A DNA stretch of 64,000 bases from positions 1 through 64,000 of the forward strand of contig JTDE01002417.1 in assembly GCA_014338405.1 (NCBI GenBank), written 5' to 3'. This DNA comes from Paragonimus skrjabini miyazakii (taxonomy: Eukaryota; Platyhelminthes; Trematoda; Plagiorchiida; Troglotrematidae). The notes beneath the pieces were generated by a model. The model made no database searches. It saw only the letters and a list, made by a program, of their open reading frames with translations, and was not told the DNA's origin. Below, piece after piece: positions 12,701 to 23,939 of the stretch. Position 1 is the first letter of the stretch. Each line of letters starts with the position of its first letter. The position numbers and the translations under genes were made by a program.

Positions 12701-14920
12701 TCTGTACAACATGTGAGTGATGTATATTTTATTTTATAAGAAAAAACAGACGCGGGCATCTATTTTTGAAATTTCACAACGTATAACAGTGCTTCAACCG
12801 GTTTAAAACAAACCACCATTTCACAAAAAGAAATATGCACCTTATTTGGTAACGGTGAGGCATACGCCAAGCAACTTGTAACAACTCTGTCATTAATATC
12901 GGATTCATATGAAAATTTAAAAATATATACTGAGTTTGTTGACCAGTTTTAAACCGAATCAACTGCTATTAAACAGAGTTATTTGTATTCTACCGTAACA
13001 TGTAGGTTTTGATGATTCCTAATACAATAGTAAAATTAGTAACGTTCGAAATTAACTCCTTCACAGCTAAAAAAATGTTCATTTGAAATTTTATCAGAAA
13101 ATTTACGAAGGTTTCATTTATAAAAGGAACAGTGAAAATATCGAGGATTACAAATTTCGTCAACATGTGCAACACGGTTCGGAATAAATATTGCTGTTGT
13201 TGGTATCTGAATTTAAATTCGATTGTCCTTTTTCTGGCTGGTCGTCTGTTCCCACTTTGTTTCTAAGAGGTTTGGCAAGTGTGTAGTGTTTCCCTCACAG
13301 CGAAGTGGAAGTGTTTGTTTTTTCTGTTTCATTGGTGTGTATAATTTTGGTTTTGACTGACCCCGCCGATTCTGTAGATTATTTCATTGTTTGATGAATC
13401 TGCATTGATTTGAGTGCGCAAAACAAACAGTTTGCTCATATCAACCCCGTAGAATGTGGTGAAGGCTGATGACGTTGAGAACGAATCCGCTGACAGGTAA
13501 TTTAACGCCTCCAAAAGAAGGTTCCAACGATTGAGCCTAAATAAGGTCAATACCAGGCAAAGTAAAGCTTTATTAATGATGTAATTTCGATTGAACACCT
13601 TAGAAGCAATAAACAGTACATATGCTAGAACCTGAAATATAGTCACATATTCATAGAGTTTGCTAGGTTTAAACACACATCTTTCAATGTACAAACAGTA
13701 AAACACAAAAGCAACCGCGTTAATAATACCACTAGAAGAACTATGTATAAACACATTGAAGTACCAAGAGTAGGTAATCATCAAACATGAATTAGTGTTC
13801 ATTACTTCAAGTTGACTGGCGACTTAATTGAGAGTTCGAAACATGTTGACGCTCAATCAACAGTCTGCGCTAAGTTCTGTTCACTGACAGTCTGACATGT
13901 TATTCATTGTGAGTTGCTGTAACTTGTGCCCTACTCTTCGTGGTCCATTCATGGGAATGAATATCCTTGTTTACTTGCTATCAAATACGTCAATTCGAAA
14001 ATAATAATCAAAGTAAACAATCTGGACTTGCGTAAAATAAACAAGGGTCTATAATTTGATCAAATCTACCAATGTACATTGTAGATGACAATCTAATATA
14101 TAGTGTTGATATTTAATTCATCTAAAGTCTCAACCTGATCAAGAGACGTATCTTTCGTGGACGTGTTATAGCTGAGACTATCGAGCAATCTGCAGTTCAA
14201 AACCGAGGTTTGACTGCATAATGTGATTGCAAAGCTTCGCCTGAAACTGGCATCTATAGAGTTGGCTTATTATTAAGTTGAGCACATTATATAGACCGAA
14301 TGTGAGTAAGAATATGGAACTCTTTGCTATATTGTTCCATAAACCACAGAGTCAGTAACTCCAGAGTTATTGGTCCGAATATACTCCGGAGTATTTCATT
14401 CTGTTAAGCTCAACTAAACGGGGATTCAATCGCAGTGGCCTGTCGGTCTGCAAGCAAGCAAATCGAATCATAGGAATGACCTACCGAGCACTGGTGAGCA
14501 TGAATTCAAGGTAAACTAAGAAGCGGATGTATCCGTAGGACAAACAAATCGTGAAAAATCACCTGGTGGCGTATTTATGTAAACATAAAGTACGTATAAA
14601 GCCTACTCGCGTCATTTTTAAAGGCAGCTAAGAGCTAGACGTGGACCTCATTGCACTTTGAACTAAGAAGGAGTTGTCTGGGGTGGCTTTTTTACACTGA
14701 AATGTTGATCGGTGTCGGAAATGTTCCATAGGATATGAAAAACACTTGTTTCCAACAATCCTTTCTCAAGCCAATATACTTAAATATGTTTCACCGAAAC
14801 ATGTCATGAGATAAACCGGGATATCAAGAAGTGATCGTTCACGAGTGAAAATAAAAGCAACCATCGGTCTCCACACAATAATTAGTTAGGCGCAAACCGG
14901 ATCGGGCTCGATGTTACGTC
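9760..14920. other. Unassigned non-coding stretch
   Basis: No recognised gene or repeat. A 157-codon frame at 13329-13802 (-) encodes a hydrophobic, possibly membrane-spanning protein with several stretches rich in F, V, I, L and Y. Its length is not far beyond chance in DNA of this composition, and it matches no family I know. A short frame at 10896-11117 (+) follows a CTTTTCAG that could be a splice acceptor. Both are unproven. Confidence 0.4.
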
Positions 14921-14929
14921 ACACGGTCA

Positions 14930-15330
14930 GGGGCAAAGGTTTGTATGTGACATCGGTTTGTGGCTGCGGAAGTTGCATGAAATGGACAAATTTCTTTTGA
15001 GAGCACAGATTAGGTTTGCTTGCTCTGGTGGCAACCAATTCGACGTTCGTTTGAATGCTCTGATGGGCTGTTTATGGTTGTATTGGCAACTCTGTAGACG
15101 ACCAGAAATGCTTTGGTGACGTCTATGCAATGCCTGATATCGGCAAGATGTACAATAACGGTGCTGGTAAACGACTTGAGCTGGATGATTTTCCTAAAAC
15201 GTTTTGACGAGAACCTAGTCGTATGATCAACGTATTTTGCAGTACAGCAACAACATGAAAATGAATATACGGGTATTAGTTGATCGCAAACTGGTAGTTT
15301 GTCCTTCAGGTTTGAACTTAACAACAGCAC
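14930..15330 (-). pseudogene. Penelope-like element copy 6 (lineage 1), GIY-YIG C-terminal remnant
   Basis: The minus strand reads LKDKLPVCDQLIPVYSFSCC, then CCTAKYVDHTTR, where the YIGRT box has become YVDHT. It continues STVIVHLADIRHCIDVTKAF, matching the family's SSIxxHLxxTGHxxDxxxAF segment. A frameshift near 15090 leads to TRASKPNLCSQKKFVHF and a MQLPQPQT end, matching the LCxQKxFV...LPWP tail. No reverse transcriptase is recognised upstream on this strand, so the copy is 5'-truncated. The Y-x-G and R positions of the endonuclease core are lost in part, so it should be inactive. Confidence 0.8.
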
Positions 15331-15692
15331 TGTTGTGAATCAGCTTCATGGGTTTGCTGCTGGAAGGTTACGTCTAAGTAACAGGTACATTCAACGGCTG
15401 GACTGATATGCTGCAATTTCTCCTTTAACGGAAGGTTTTGTAAATACTGATTTCTTTTCAATTGTAGCATTACTGTATGCGGGAGTTAGGTCTTTATAGT
15501 TGAAGTGATGAATTGTTATCAACTCGTTTTGAAATTGCTGATGATAAAGGTTTTACTCGGTTGAACATCCATACAGAGATGATATAACCCGGATTAACTG
15601 AATATCCCAAAAGAGACCTGGTTGATCCACCTGAGTTCCTAAAAACTCTTTGAAACTCTTCGTACACAGCTCTAATTACAAAACAAGCAATG

Positions 15693-15792
15693 NNNNNNNN
15701 NNNNNNNNNNNNNNNNNNNNNNNNNNNNNNNNNNNNNNNNNNNNNNNNNNNNNNNNNNNNNNNNNNNNNNNNNNNNNNNNNNNNNNNNNNNN
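15693..15792. other. Assembly gap (100 N)
   Basis: A run of exactly 100 undetermined bases, the usual placeholder for a gap of unknown size. Apparent open frames crossing it have no meaning. Confidence 0.98.
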
Positions 15793-15839
15793 GGCCGGCA
15801 TTCCGGATCTCTGGGTATCCAAACATCACTGTTACCATG

Positions 15840-18800
15840 TTTTCGGCTGGATATACTCAAAAAACGTCACCACTTATACAGCTGATCTAAAAGAGTAATC
15901 GACTGGAGCTTCTCAGAGATCAAACTGACCATCTACAGTGCATTCTCACTGGCTAATCCGACGCAAGAATATTTTTTCTGTCTCCGGTATATAAGTCAAT
16001 GAGTTCAAGAGAGAGAGATTTTCGTGTAAGTGTTTCATCTATAAGGCGCGCAGGTCACGTTGTGGCTTGCTATAAGAAAGGTCTCAGTGGCCAATATATC
16101 CAGACTCAGAAAGGCGTAGTCAACGCCTTTGTTTTGTTGAACTGTGTCCTATTAAATGTTCAGCTTTACGAACGTCTTACGATTGTTGACGAAATGGCTG
16201 TAAGTTTTATGAAGTTGGTCCGAGGGAAAAGGCATACGAAAATGGACCACGGCTTGTTGTTTCACCGGCATATTTATGGTTCATCCACTCAAGTGTGTCA
16301 TACTCTCTGATTATTTGCTGAATTTTCACACGCCGGTATGTTAATCCTATGTGGACGTCACACTAGTGTTATCATCGTGTGCTGCTACTTTGCATTTGCG
16401 TGTCTACCATGTTAGCCGTTTGATAATGAAAAGTATAGCACTACTGTAACAAACAAGCCGGCTGTTTTCACTCAGACTACCAGTTACACCTGCGGACCAA
16501 TTGTGGATGGGCGTGGAGACACTAGGGGACAGCGTTCTTCAGAAGTAAGGGTTACAGCAACAATCCTATAAAAAGAAATAAACAAATAAGCATGAACTAA
16601 AGTCCCAGTAAGCCATGCACAGGACTTACACAAACGAAAACTGAAACAGTGCCGACAACACAGTAGCACGCCTTGTTACACAATTCAAATTCAACCCGCG
16701 CGCGCTTGCTGGTTTCGACCGCACGTTGCACTACCACAAGAATTAGTATAGAACTAGAACAGGTTGTCATGTAAAAAAAATGATTATTAGCTAATTTCTA
16801 GACATTTTTGTTCTACTTTCTTACAAGTATACTCTCCACTGTACGGTTATTGACCCCCGTCTGGAAATAATAGCTAACGGATAATAGTGCGGCTCAAACT
16901 GCAAGTGGCTAAATGCACAGACATTCTTCTTACTGGCTCTTTGGTACTTTATGACTCTGAATTCGATATTGTCTCAACTTAACAGTGAGAAGACACACAC
17001 TTACACTGTCTCTCTTGCACCAAACATTTATAACCAGGAATCGATATGACTGGTAGGCTGCGTTGAAGAAAGAAAACAGTAAATGAAGTGGAAGACAACG
17101 CTTAACTACCAGTTTCAGGGGTGTATGATGATTACATATAATTTATTTTGCACATACGCTTCCACGTTTACAGGCTGATCAAAACCTCCTTAGCAGTATG
17201 CAAGAAATGTGGAGTTGCATGATGTGTTGTACAAATGAATGTCGATTAAGAGTTAATCCTACTACCGTTGATCAGTATGTGTCTCGCAGTAGACGAAGCC
17301 GGAAAAGTACGTGATTTGAGACGAAGGGATAAGGCTATGCAGTCACGATTTGAACCCAATTCGGAAAGTCTTTCTTTCATCCTAGATCTCAAGCAATTGT
17401 CAATTTTACCGGTACATCTTTCACGACAGCTACACGCAAATTAATATACACAGTATGAGTTAGCCTGATTAACTTGCACGCTCTTTATTGAAAGTGACGT
17501 TCTCCTGGGACTGCAGCTGTGGGCTACAATGCCAATTGTACTGTATATTCGCTTGATCGATATGATGAGCAGTTTTACGGTACAAAGAAATTGTCATTTT
17601 TAAATAGTAGTTCATTGAGGACTTTTCTCTTGTCTACTACCACCAGTTTCTGATTGTGTTTACTGATAAACCACAACGGATATTTAATACATTATAACGC
17701 AGTTGTAAGTCATCTCTGTCTGGCTGTTTAACAATCTGATGTATAATCAAGTCTAATGTGAACAGGCAGTGTTTTAGTGAACAGTTCTGTATTATTTACC
17801 GAGGTAAAGTTTATGAAATGATTACACCGTTCATTTTAAGTTGGCCTTCGGTTGACAGACCACTTTATTAATCCATTATTCCTGAGATTGTAAAGGATGC
17901 CAAATAGTTGTAAGCATGTCCAACTATAGTCTGCAGATGACGGGGAAATCAGCATGTTGTGCACATAAATGGTTTACGGTATCATCAGTCGGAAATATAT
18001 GGATGCTAAACACATGACGCTGTCTAGCAGAAATGCCGAAATTTGTTCGGCAAGTCGTTCCGTGGTAACCAGATCACATTTAGCCTCTACCGTCTCTTGC
18101 AATGAAGCATTCATAGACAATGACTGGAAGTTCATTAAACACATGAATAATTTTCTCGAGTTATTTCTTGAGAGTCACTGTCTAAGTCGAAGGGGCCTAT
18201 GACAATATATGCGAAGTTTCCACTTCACTACCGCATTAGTCTGTACTAACCAGCGAGCCAGTTTATGTTGTGCGGTGTTGCTCACATGTGAAACCACTCT
18301 GACAGGCACCGTAGGTTTCTATGTTTAGGTCAAACCATACATTGGTTAGATAACCTTGTTGAACAGCGGCACATATTACATACATACATTACGTCTGACT
18401 ACTGAAAAAACTTACTACGCAGACTTTCTTCACAACATTTGGGATCTTACACATCAGTATCATCACGCGCAGACAAACGTATGCGTTCTTGATCTCCACA
18501 ATAATTATTATGCTTGTATTCTTAACGTTCCGTTAGACAACTTCCTAGAAGAGTACAACTTGCAATGTTAGACATTTTGTATAACAGATAGATCAGTAAT
18601 CCGTTTTATTAATGAGCACATTAGTAAGGTCTTCCTGTATTTGGTAGAAAAACTGCATAATAAATGTTGTCTGGTCATTTGGTTAATTTCTGCACTGGAG
18701 TTATTTATCAATTTTTATTAGACAGATCGCAAACTTCTCTGTTCTTAGTAGACCACCGATGTCCGGAAATGCAAAAATACTTTCCCGTAGCGGATTGTTG

Positions 18801-21445
18801 GCTGGCTGATCAAAAACACTCCGTTGACGTGAAAGATGTGTTTCAGGATGTTTGCAAAATTAATGGAATTTGTGCAACAATGGCAACATGCGAATTACTC
18901 ACAAGTTTACTGTCTGAGTCCCAACAATGACCGTTAATTTTGGCGATCTATAAAAAGTACATAGCAGATATTTTGTAGCTGTTTCAACAACGCGGGATGA
19001 AGTCTGTATATGGGTTAGTTTTCCAAATCACCTGAGCAGACATATATAACATATTACATTATTTTGATAATCAGTAGAATAAAGGAACAATGGTGCAATA
19101 TGCTTTAAAAGTCGGAAGAGCTTCTAGTTTAATACGAAACATTCGTTCTGCTGCATGCGACATTGGAGGAGTGACAGTTTACTCCAATCAGATTTATATA
19201 CGGTGTAACTTGTTAGTACATTAAAACCCAGTACACAAAACCAGTTACATTTTAAATCAACAGCCACATTCTTGTCATTCTTCCGATTCATTTAACCTGG
19301 TGATATCACGCATCAGTAAGAAGGAAGTCATGAGACTATACTCGGCAGATGTCAATGATCGATTAAGCCATTCAGCCGTACCCCGGTTTATAGTTATGTT
19401 TACTGAAAATGAAATGATTGACATGTGTGAAATGCCACAAAACGAATTGTTAAGAAAAGTATTCTCGTCAGTCTACCAACCAGTCTCAACACTGGGTTGA
19501 CGTGTGTTGAAATTCTTTCCATCGTCCTGTCATCTTACATTGACAGCTGAGCCCGTTATATCAACCCAAGCTCCGGTAGGAACTTTCACAGTGAAGAGAT
19601 GTGCGGTTGCCCGTGAGCATTCAGGTCCGTACACCTGAGGAATGTTATGATATTTAATTCAACCAGCAACATGTAACTGATTCGCTCATATACTCCAGTG
19701 TCGTTGCAACCGTCAGAGAGCACGCATACTCACTTAAATTGATGGTGGTCATGGTAACCCTTTTGAGAAAAGCAGGAAGTACATGTAGGTTTTTTTTATC
19801 CTTGTCTGTTAAAACACCACATGATGAGCTTTGTTCACTTCATGCTTGGAAAAATTGGACGTACGTCAATATATATGTTTAATTTACTTTCCTCTCTGTT
19901 TGATGCACTTATGAAACGCCATTTATTGGTAACTCTCATGTTTCTTATATGAGTTTGCTGACGGAATACTTTAAAATCTGTATGTGAAAATGGTCAGATA
20001 CATATTGGATTTGTTTGTTCGTAAACTTCATTACTTTTTACCCAACAAACCAATTGTCGATTCGGAATGGAAACACATATAAGATTTGCAAGCAATCCCA
20101 CTTCAACCTCCAACTTTCGACCAAAACATGTCTGAATTTTTTATAATTAAGGTTTTATCTCCATTCTTCGATATATAGATTGTGTAGGCACGAAAAGAAT
20201 AGCCTTGAATAAAAATGTTTTGTTAATATGATAACTATTATTCGATAACATCAAAAAAGAACACGATGAACACGAAATTTGTTAAAGGCTACTTACTCCT
20301 TTTTGTGTTCAAGATATTCTGCAGACTCTCCATCACCAACAGTTTCTCTTGAGACCATGTTAGTGATATCTGTATGCTGGTCGGTTCTGACTGTGGACTT
20401 GGTAAATTTGAACTTTATGCGCAACATCCTCTACAGATGCAGTAATCGAAGTCATCAATCCGTATGTTGTAGAGTTAGTCTGACCAGTCCGTGCTAGATA
20501 AGTTGGTTGGATCAATGTTCAGAAGATATATTAGTCTAGAATCAGGTGAGAACACCAGTGGATAAAAGATATTCAGACAACTGTGAGAGGGCTAACAAAC
20601 CACAGATATATTCCACATCATTTCCGGTGGAAAAAGAAGTGTTAGCCAAGCCGTATGAACTAACGTTTGTCCTGTCTACTTTGAATGTACCAATACACAA
20701 TGACAGTAGATAATAATGTCGAAGTTGTGCATAGTGGTATATCAGTCATTGAATTAGTGTATCGTAGCAGCGGCAAATGGTAAACATAGGGGTCTTATAT
20801 GTAATCTAGAGTAAAATGCGCAGGACATCCCACTAGGTTTCTGTGAAATTATAAATAAACCGCTGTTTTAAGTGTGTGTTTTCATCATTTGCCAACACAC
20901 GTGAACTATACGTTGGTCATTTGTTGTTCAGACATGAGTTACAATCAGTATCTTCTAGCGAAATATTGTTCAAGGCCAGATCACACATTCTTCGAAATCT
21001 TGACCCACTACCTTCATCCTAGAGCTCAGAGTAGCCTGCAGTTTGCTACAACTCAATCAGCATGGAAACACAAATCACAAAATGGTCATAACACTCTTAC
21101 ATGACTGCAGTTCTATAATTTAGCTTAAATTTTCAGCCAGCCACCATCGGGTGGACAACCGAAGCATTATTTCCAAAACAACTGTCACTGAGCTCACAGG
21201 TGTGACAGTTCGGTCTTGCCGACAATGAGGCTGCGGCCTACCGATCAACATGACTGACTCGTAGAAGTGCGCACCGAAATTCGAACTCCAGTCGAAGCGG
21301 GGATTGGCACTAATGCGATTTCTAACTATAGTTTCAGTGTTTCTGATGAAAGTGGCCCAAGCATAAAAACCATATGAATACGGGATGTGTGGGGAGTTGT
21401 GAACGGACCCGGATCATTCAAAATGCCATCCGCATGTCCTATATA
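15840..21445. other. Unassigned non-coding stretch
   Basis: No recognised gene. Short frames such as 15999-16310 (+) and 18664-18930 (+) encode nothing I can place. A locally GC-rich patch lies around 16480-16740 and includes a short CG-alternating run near 16700. A second GC-rich patch at about 21120-21320 contains a sequence like a pol III B box on the minus strand, without a convincing A box. Confidence 0.4.
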
Positions 21446-21450
21446 TTCTA

Positions 21451-21563
21451 ATGTTTTACGTTCGTGACTGAAGAGAGCAAGCGAAATGTCAACGTCTCGC
21501 GATATATGTCTTCTATCGTTATTGGTGAACTAGATCAACGGAACTCACTGTTTTAAAGATTTA
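21451..21563 (+). repeat. Third copy of the PLE hammerhead arm
   Basis: Diverged copy of the arm at 2872-2985, in the same plus orientation. It can be aligned through the hammerhead and on to AACTCACTG, which matches AACCCAGTG near 2970. It lies about 560 bp beyond the 3' end of the lineage-2 PLE at 22126-23540, with no lineage-1 coding sequence next to it. It may be an orphan terminal repeat. Confidence 0.65.
21462..21502 (+). ncRNA. Hammerhead ribozyme (type I), third arm copy
   Basis: Helix I 5' strand is TCGTGA (21462-21467). The core CTGAAGA (21468-21474) fits the CUGANGA consensus. GAGCAAGC (21475-21482) is the minimal helix II region. GAAA is at 21483-21486. Helix III is ATG with CGT (one G-U pair) around TCAA. 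The cleavage triplet is GTC, with the cut predicted after 21496. The helix I 3' strand TCGCGA (21497-21502) pairs fully with TCGTGA, with one G-U. Compared with the copies near 2400 and 2900, helix I has changed on both sides and still pairs, which supports selection on the RNA fold. Confidence 0.7.
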
Positions 21564-21849
21564 AGGAAAGCTAGTTTGACAGTGTGGTCTTAATAGAAAA
21601 GCAGACATTCGGGTGAATTCTAAATTGCCTATGGAGTGGAATATAAAGATGTAAATTATCAGAAATCCACGTGTATCATATATCTTTTTAAAGTATGACC
21701 GATTCGTTTTCATTTCAGTTTGGCTACTCTACCGTTCGTGCCGATTGCTGTCCTTCCCTGTTATCGGATTGGCTATTTCCGAGTGATGCTCTTGAATATA
21801 GTGCTTTTTGTATCTAGGGATGTTTGATCGTTTTGGGAGGAAGAGGAGG

Positions 21850-22125
21850 TAGCTGCCTTGTTTGTTTCATCGAATCACCTCACAAGATTGGCATTTGAAC
21901 TTTGATCCGATATCCGATTGGTTATTTCCTGCAGTTCTTGAGTCTTCGATCTGGAGTCTGATTGGCTGTTCGCAGTTGCTGTCGCACTTCGACTTCGAAC
22001 ATGATTGGTTGGTCCTTGTAAATTGATTGAGTAAGTCATTTCTTCGTTTTGGTACTCGATACGATTGGTTATTCAATGACCCGTTTCGATTTTGATCTGT
22101 TCTGTTTAAGTTGCTCCGTTTGGTT
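21850..22125 (-). repeat. 3' tail of PLE copy 3 with ~44-bp repeats
   Basis: Downstream of the copy-3 coding remnant on the minus strand. GATTGG (CCAATC on the minus strand) recurs at 21916, 21960 and 22003, 43-44 bp apart, and again at 22063. The segment 21885-21975 matches 23600-23690 in inverted orientation. A 101-codon frame rich in N, Q and S covers 21867-22172, but it is out of frame with the PLE C-terminus and arises from the repeats, so I do not call it a gene. Confidence 0.7.
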
Positions 22126-23540
22126 TCACTGTTGTCTACTTTTCTCTGAATCCGTGGTTCGCATTGGTTCATTGATTCTGTCCAGCTGAATGTGTTTTTT
22201 TCTTGATCCGGCTGATGAATACCAAGTTTCGATAAATTCTATTGCATGTCTGGTGTTAGCCTAAGCAAGGACTTCTGTAGTATTCTAGTTTCATCCCCGT
22301 GGATGGAGATCGTGCCTCTTGATGCTGATTCATATTCATGTATTCGTGTTGATAATGTCCATCTGGTATGGCCAACGTAATGTTGTTCACAGTCATTGCA
22401 TTGGATTTTGTAAACTACGTTTCTTCTGTCGGCAGGTTTGAGTTTTTCTTTTGATTTTGTCAGTATTCTTTTGCAAAGTTGCCGTTGGCTTGTGTGTTAG
22501 CGTAACACTAGAGTCTTGCGGTCACTTCTGATATTGCTTTGATGTATGGTAGAACAATTCGTTCTGTTGATTGTTCGGTAGAGTTCAAATCTCTTTCTTT
22601 CTGCAGTAAACACCGTCTGATTCAATTCCGTGGGTATCCATTGCGAAGACATACTCGGTGCAAGTAGTTTTATTCTTTTTTACGGCGTGCGGTGCTGCAG
22701 TGTGTTTCACTTCGTTTAAACAGAGTTCGAATGCTGCTTCTTTTAGGACAGATTGGTTGGTTGCTGTGAAAACTAAGGAGTTGGTCCGTGTGTGTTTATC
22801 GGTAAACGGAGGTCTCCAGTATTTCAACATGTTTGCGGCTGATCAGTATATCCAGGAACGGTAGCTGGTTGTCGGTTCCAATCTCTATAGTAAACTTAAT
22901 ACCCTTGAAAACGTTGCTGAGCAGTTTGTGTGTCCTCAATCATTGAGCATTTGGGGATTACGAACATACCTTCAACATATCGTATCCAGAGATTGGGTTT
23001 AATTACTGGCAGCTCGATATTATCTAACCTCTGCATAATCGCCTCTGCGACGAATCCTGGTATGCAAGAACCCATTAGAGTTCCTTTAAGTTGTTCGTAG
23101 ACTTGACCACTTGATTTGAATTATGTCGACAAAAATAGTCCCATAAGATTGCATATATTTTCCAGTTTCAATGAATCATTCGGTTGGGGACTTTTTCTAG
23201 GAGCGTTCGTATTGTTTCTTTGGCCAGAGTGAGGTCAATGGACGCGAGGAGTGCTGTGACTTAAAACGAAATCATTGTTTCGTCTTCTTCTATTCTGATG
23301 TTTTTCAGTTTGCTCAAGAGTTGCTGAGCTTTGCTGATGGATTATTCTGATCCACCAACGAGATATCGTAGTCGTTTGAATAAGGCCGTCGCCAAATTTT
23401 AGATCGGTGTTCCCGGTATTGATACAATTGGTCGCAGTAGGATGACATCTTTGTTTATTTTCGGTTATCCGTAGAACTGAGCAGTAGTTGCAGCATTCGG
23501 TTGCATTTTCCAGCGTTTCTGTTTGCTTAATTTGCGCGTA
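22126..23540 (-). pseudogene. Penelope-like element copy 3 (lineage 2), most complete RT plus GIY-YIG, inactivated
   Basis: The longest PLE remnant here, on the minus strand. It opens with AQFYG, stop, PKINKDVILLRPIVSIPGTP, which is the RFYGLPKIHK...LRPIVS start of the reverse transcriptase. Motif A reads ISF-stop-VTALLASIDLTLAKET, so the catalytic Asp codon is now TAA. The next blocks read YEQLKGTLMGSCIPGFVAEA and IRYVEGMFVIP, so the YVDD box has become YVEG. The thumb reads GTDNQLPFLDILIS. The GIY-YIG domain (about 22260-22425) reads RNVVYKIQCNDCEQHYVGHT. The C-terminus reads HIQLDRINEPMR. Frameshifts and stops interrupt it. Loss of both palm Asp sites means no polymerase activity. Confidence 0.9.
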
Positions 23541-23589
23541 ATTTCTAGTATCCTTAACACGGTGTTGCTTTTGTTGGCCAGTTCTGTGG

Positions 23590-23930
23590 TAAGATCAGCA
23601 GGAAACGGCCAATCAGACTCTAGATCGAAGACTCAAGAACTGCAGGAAATAACCAATCGAATATCGAGTCAAAGTTCAAACGCAACAATGAATGAACCAA
23701 TGGGAGATCATAGCAGAGATGAAAAACAACAGAAAGCAACCAATCGGAATTCATGTCAGAATGTCAACTCACTCTACCATAAAAGAGTAGGCTTCCATTA
23801 AACTTCACCAAATTCCACGGTCAAAAACTACACGCTGGAACACTTACGCACTGATGATGTCACCTCGCTTGGTGATGAAACGCTGGCAACCTAAATGCTA
23901 ACCTCGGCGTACCTACCAACACCGAAGCTG
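23590..23930 (+). repeat. Inverted PLE 3'-tail fragment flanking copy 3
   Basis: This segment carries the lineage-2 PLE tail in the plus orientation, opposite to the adjacent copy 3. CCAAT motifs recur at 23609, 23653, 23697 and 23740, 43-44 bp apart. The first 85 bp match 21885-21975 inverted, and the whole segment aligns with 9430-9750. Copy 3 is therefore flanked by inverted tail sequences, as Penelope-like elements often are. The 92-codon frame at 23523-23801 is a by-product of these repeats. Confidence 0.7.
23851..23882 (+). ncRNA. Hammerhead-like motif in lineage-2 PLE tail
   Basis: CTGATGA (23851-23857) is followed by one extra T, then GTCACC (23859-23864) pairing with GGTGAT (23871-23876) around a 6-nt loop, then GAAAC. 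This is the order of a hammerhead core with a good helix II. The extra base and the lack of a visible helix I partner make self-cleavage of this copy unlikely. The homologous site at 9674-9703 shows the same helix II and GAAAC. I infer a decayed PLE ribozyme. Confidence 0.45.
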
Positions 23931-23939
23931 TGTTTTTAA

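Noticed and set aside
13466..13490. CTGATGA followed by a possible CGTT/AACG stem
   Set aside because: The stem is not followed by GAAA in the right place and there is no helix I or III, so it is not a hammerhead.
13329..13802. 157-codon hydrophobic frame on the minus strand
   Set aside because: Length is compatible with chance in AT-rich DNA and I recognise no family; mentioned only in the stretch note.
15494..15898. Open frames crossing the first N run
   Set aside because: They depend on undetermined bases and have no recognisable ends.
21120..21320. GC-rich patch with a GAGTTCGAAT-like B box on the minus strand
   Set aside because: No matching A box at normal distance and no second copy in the window; too weak to call a SINE or tRNA.
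21867..22172. 101-codon frame rich in N, Q and S on the minus strand, with NNQSD/TNQS-like repeats
   Set aside because: It lies downstream of, and out of frame with, the PLE C-terminus. The amino-acid repeats come from the ~44-bp CCAATC DNA repeats in the PLE tail.
23523..23801. 92-codon frame on the plus strand with similar composition
   Set aside because: It reads through the inverted PLE tail fragment; same explanation as the minus-strand frame.
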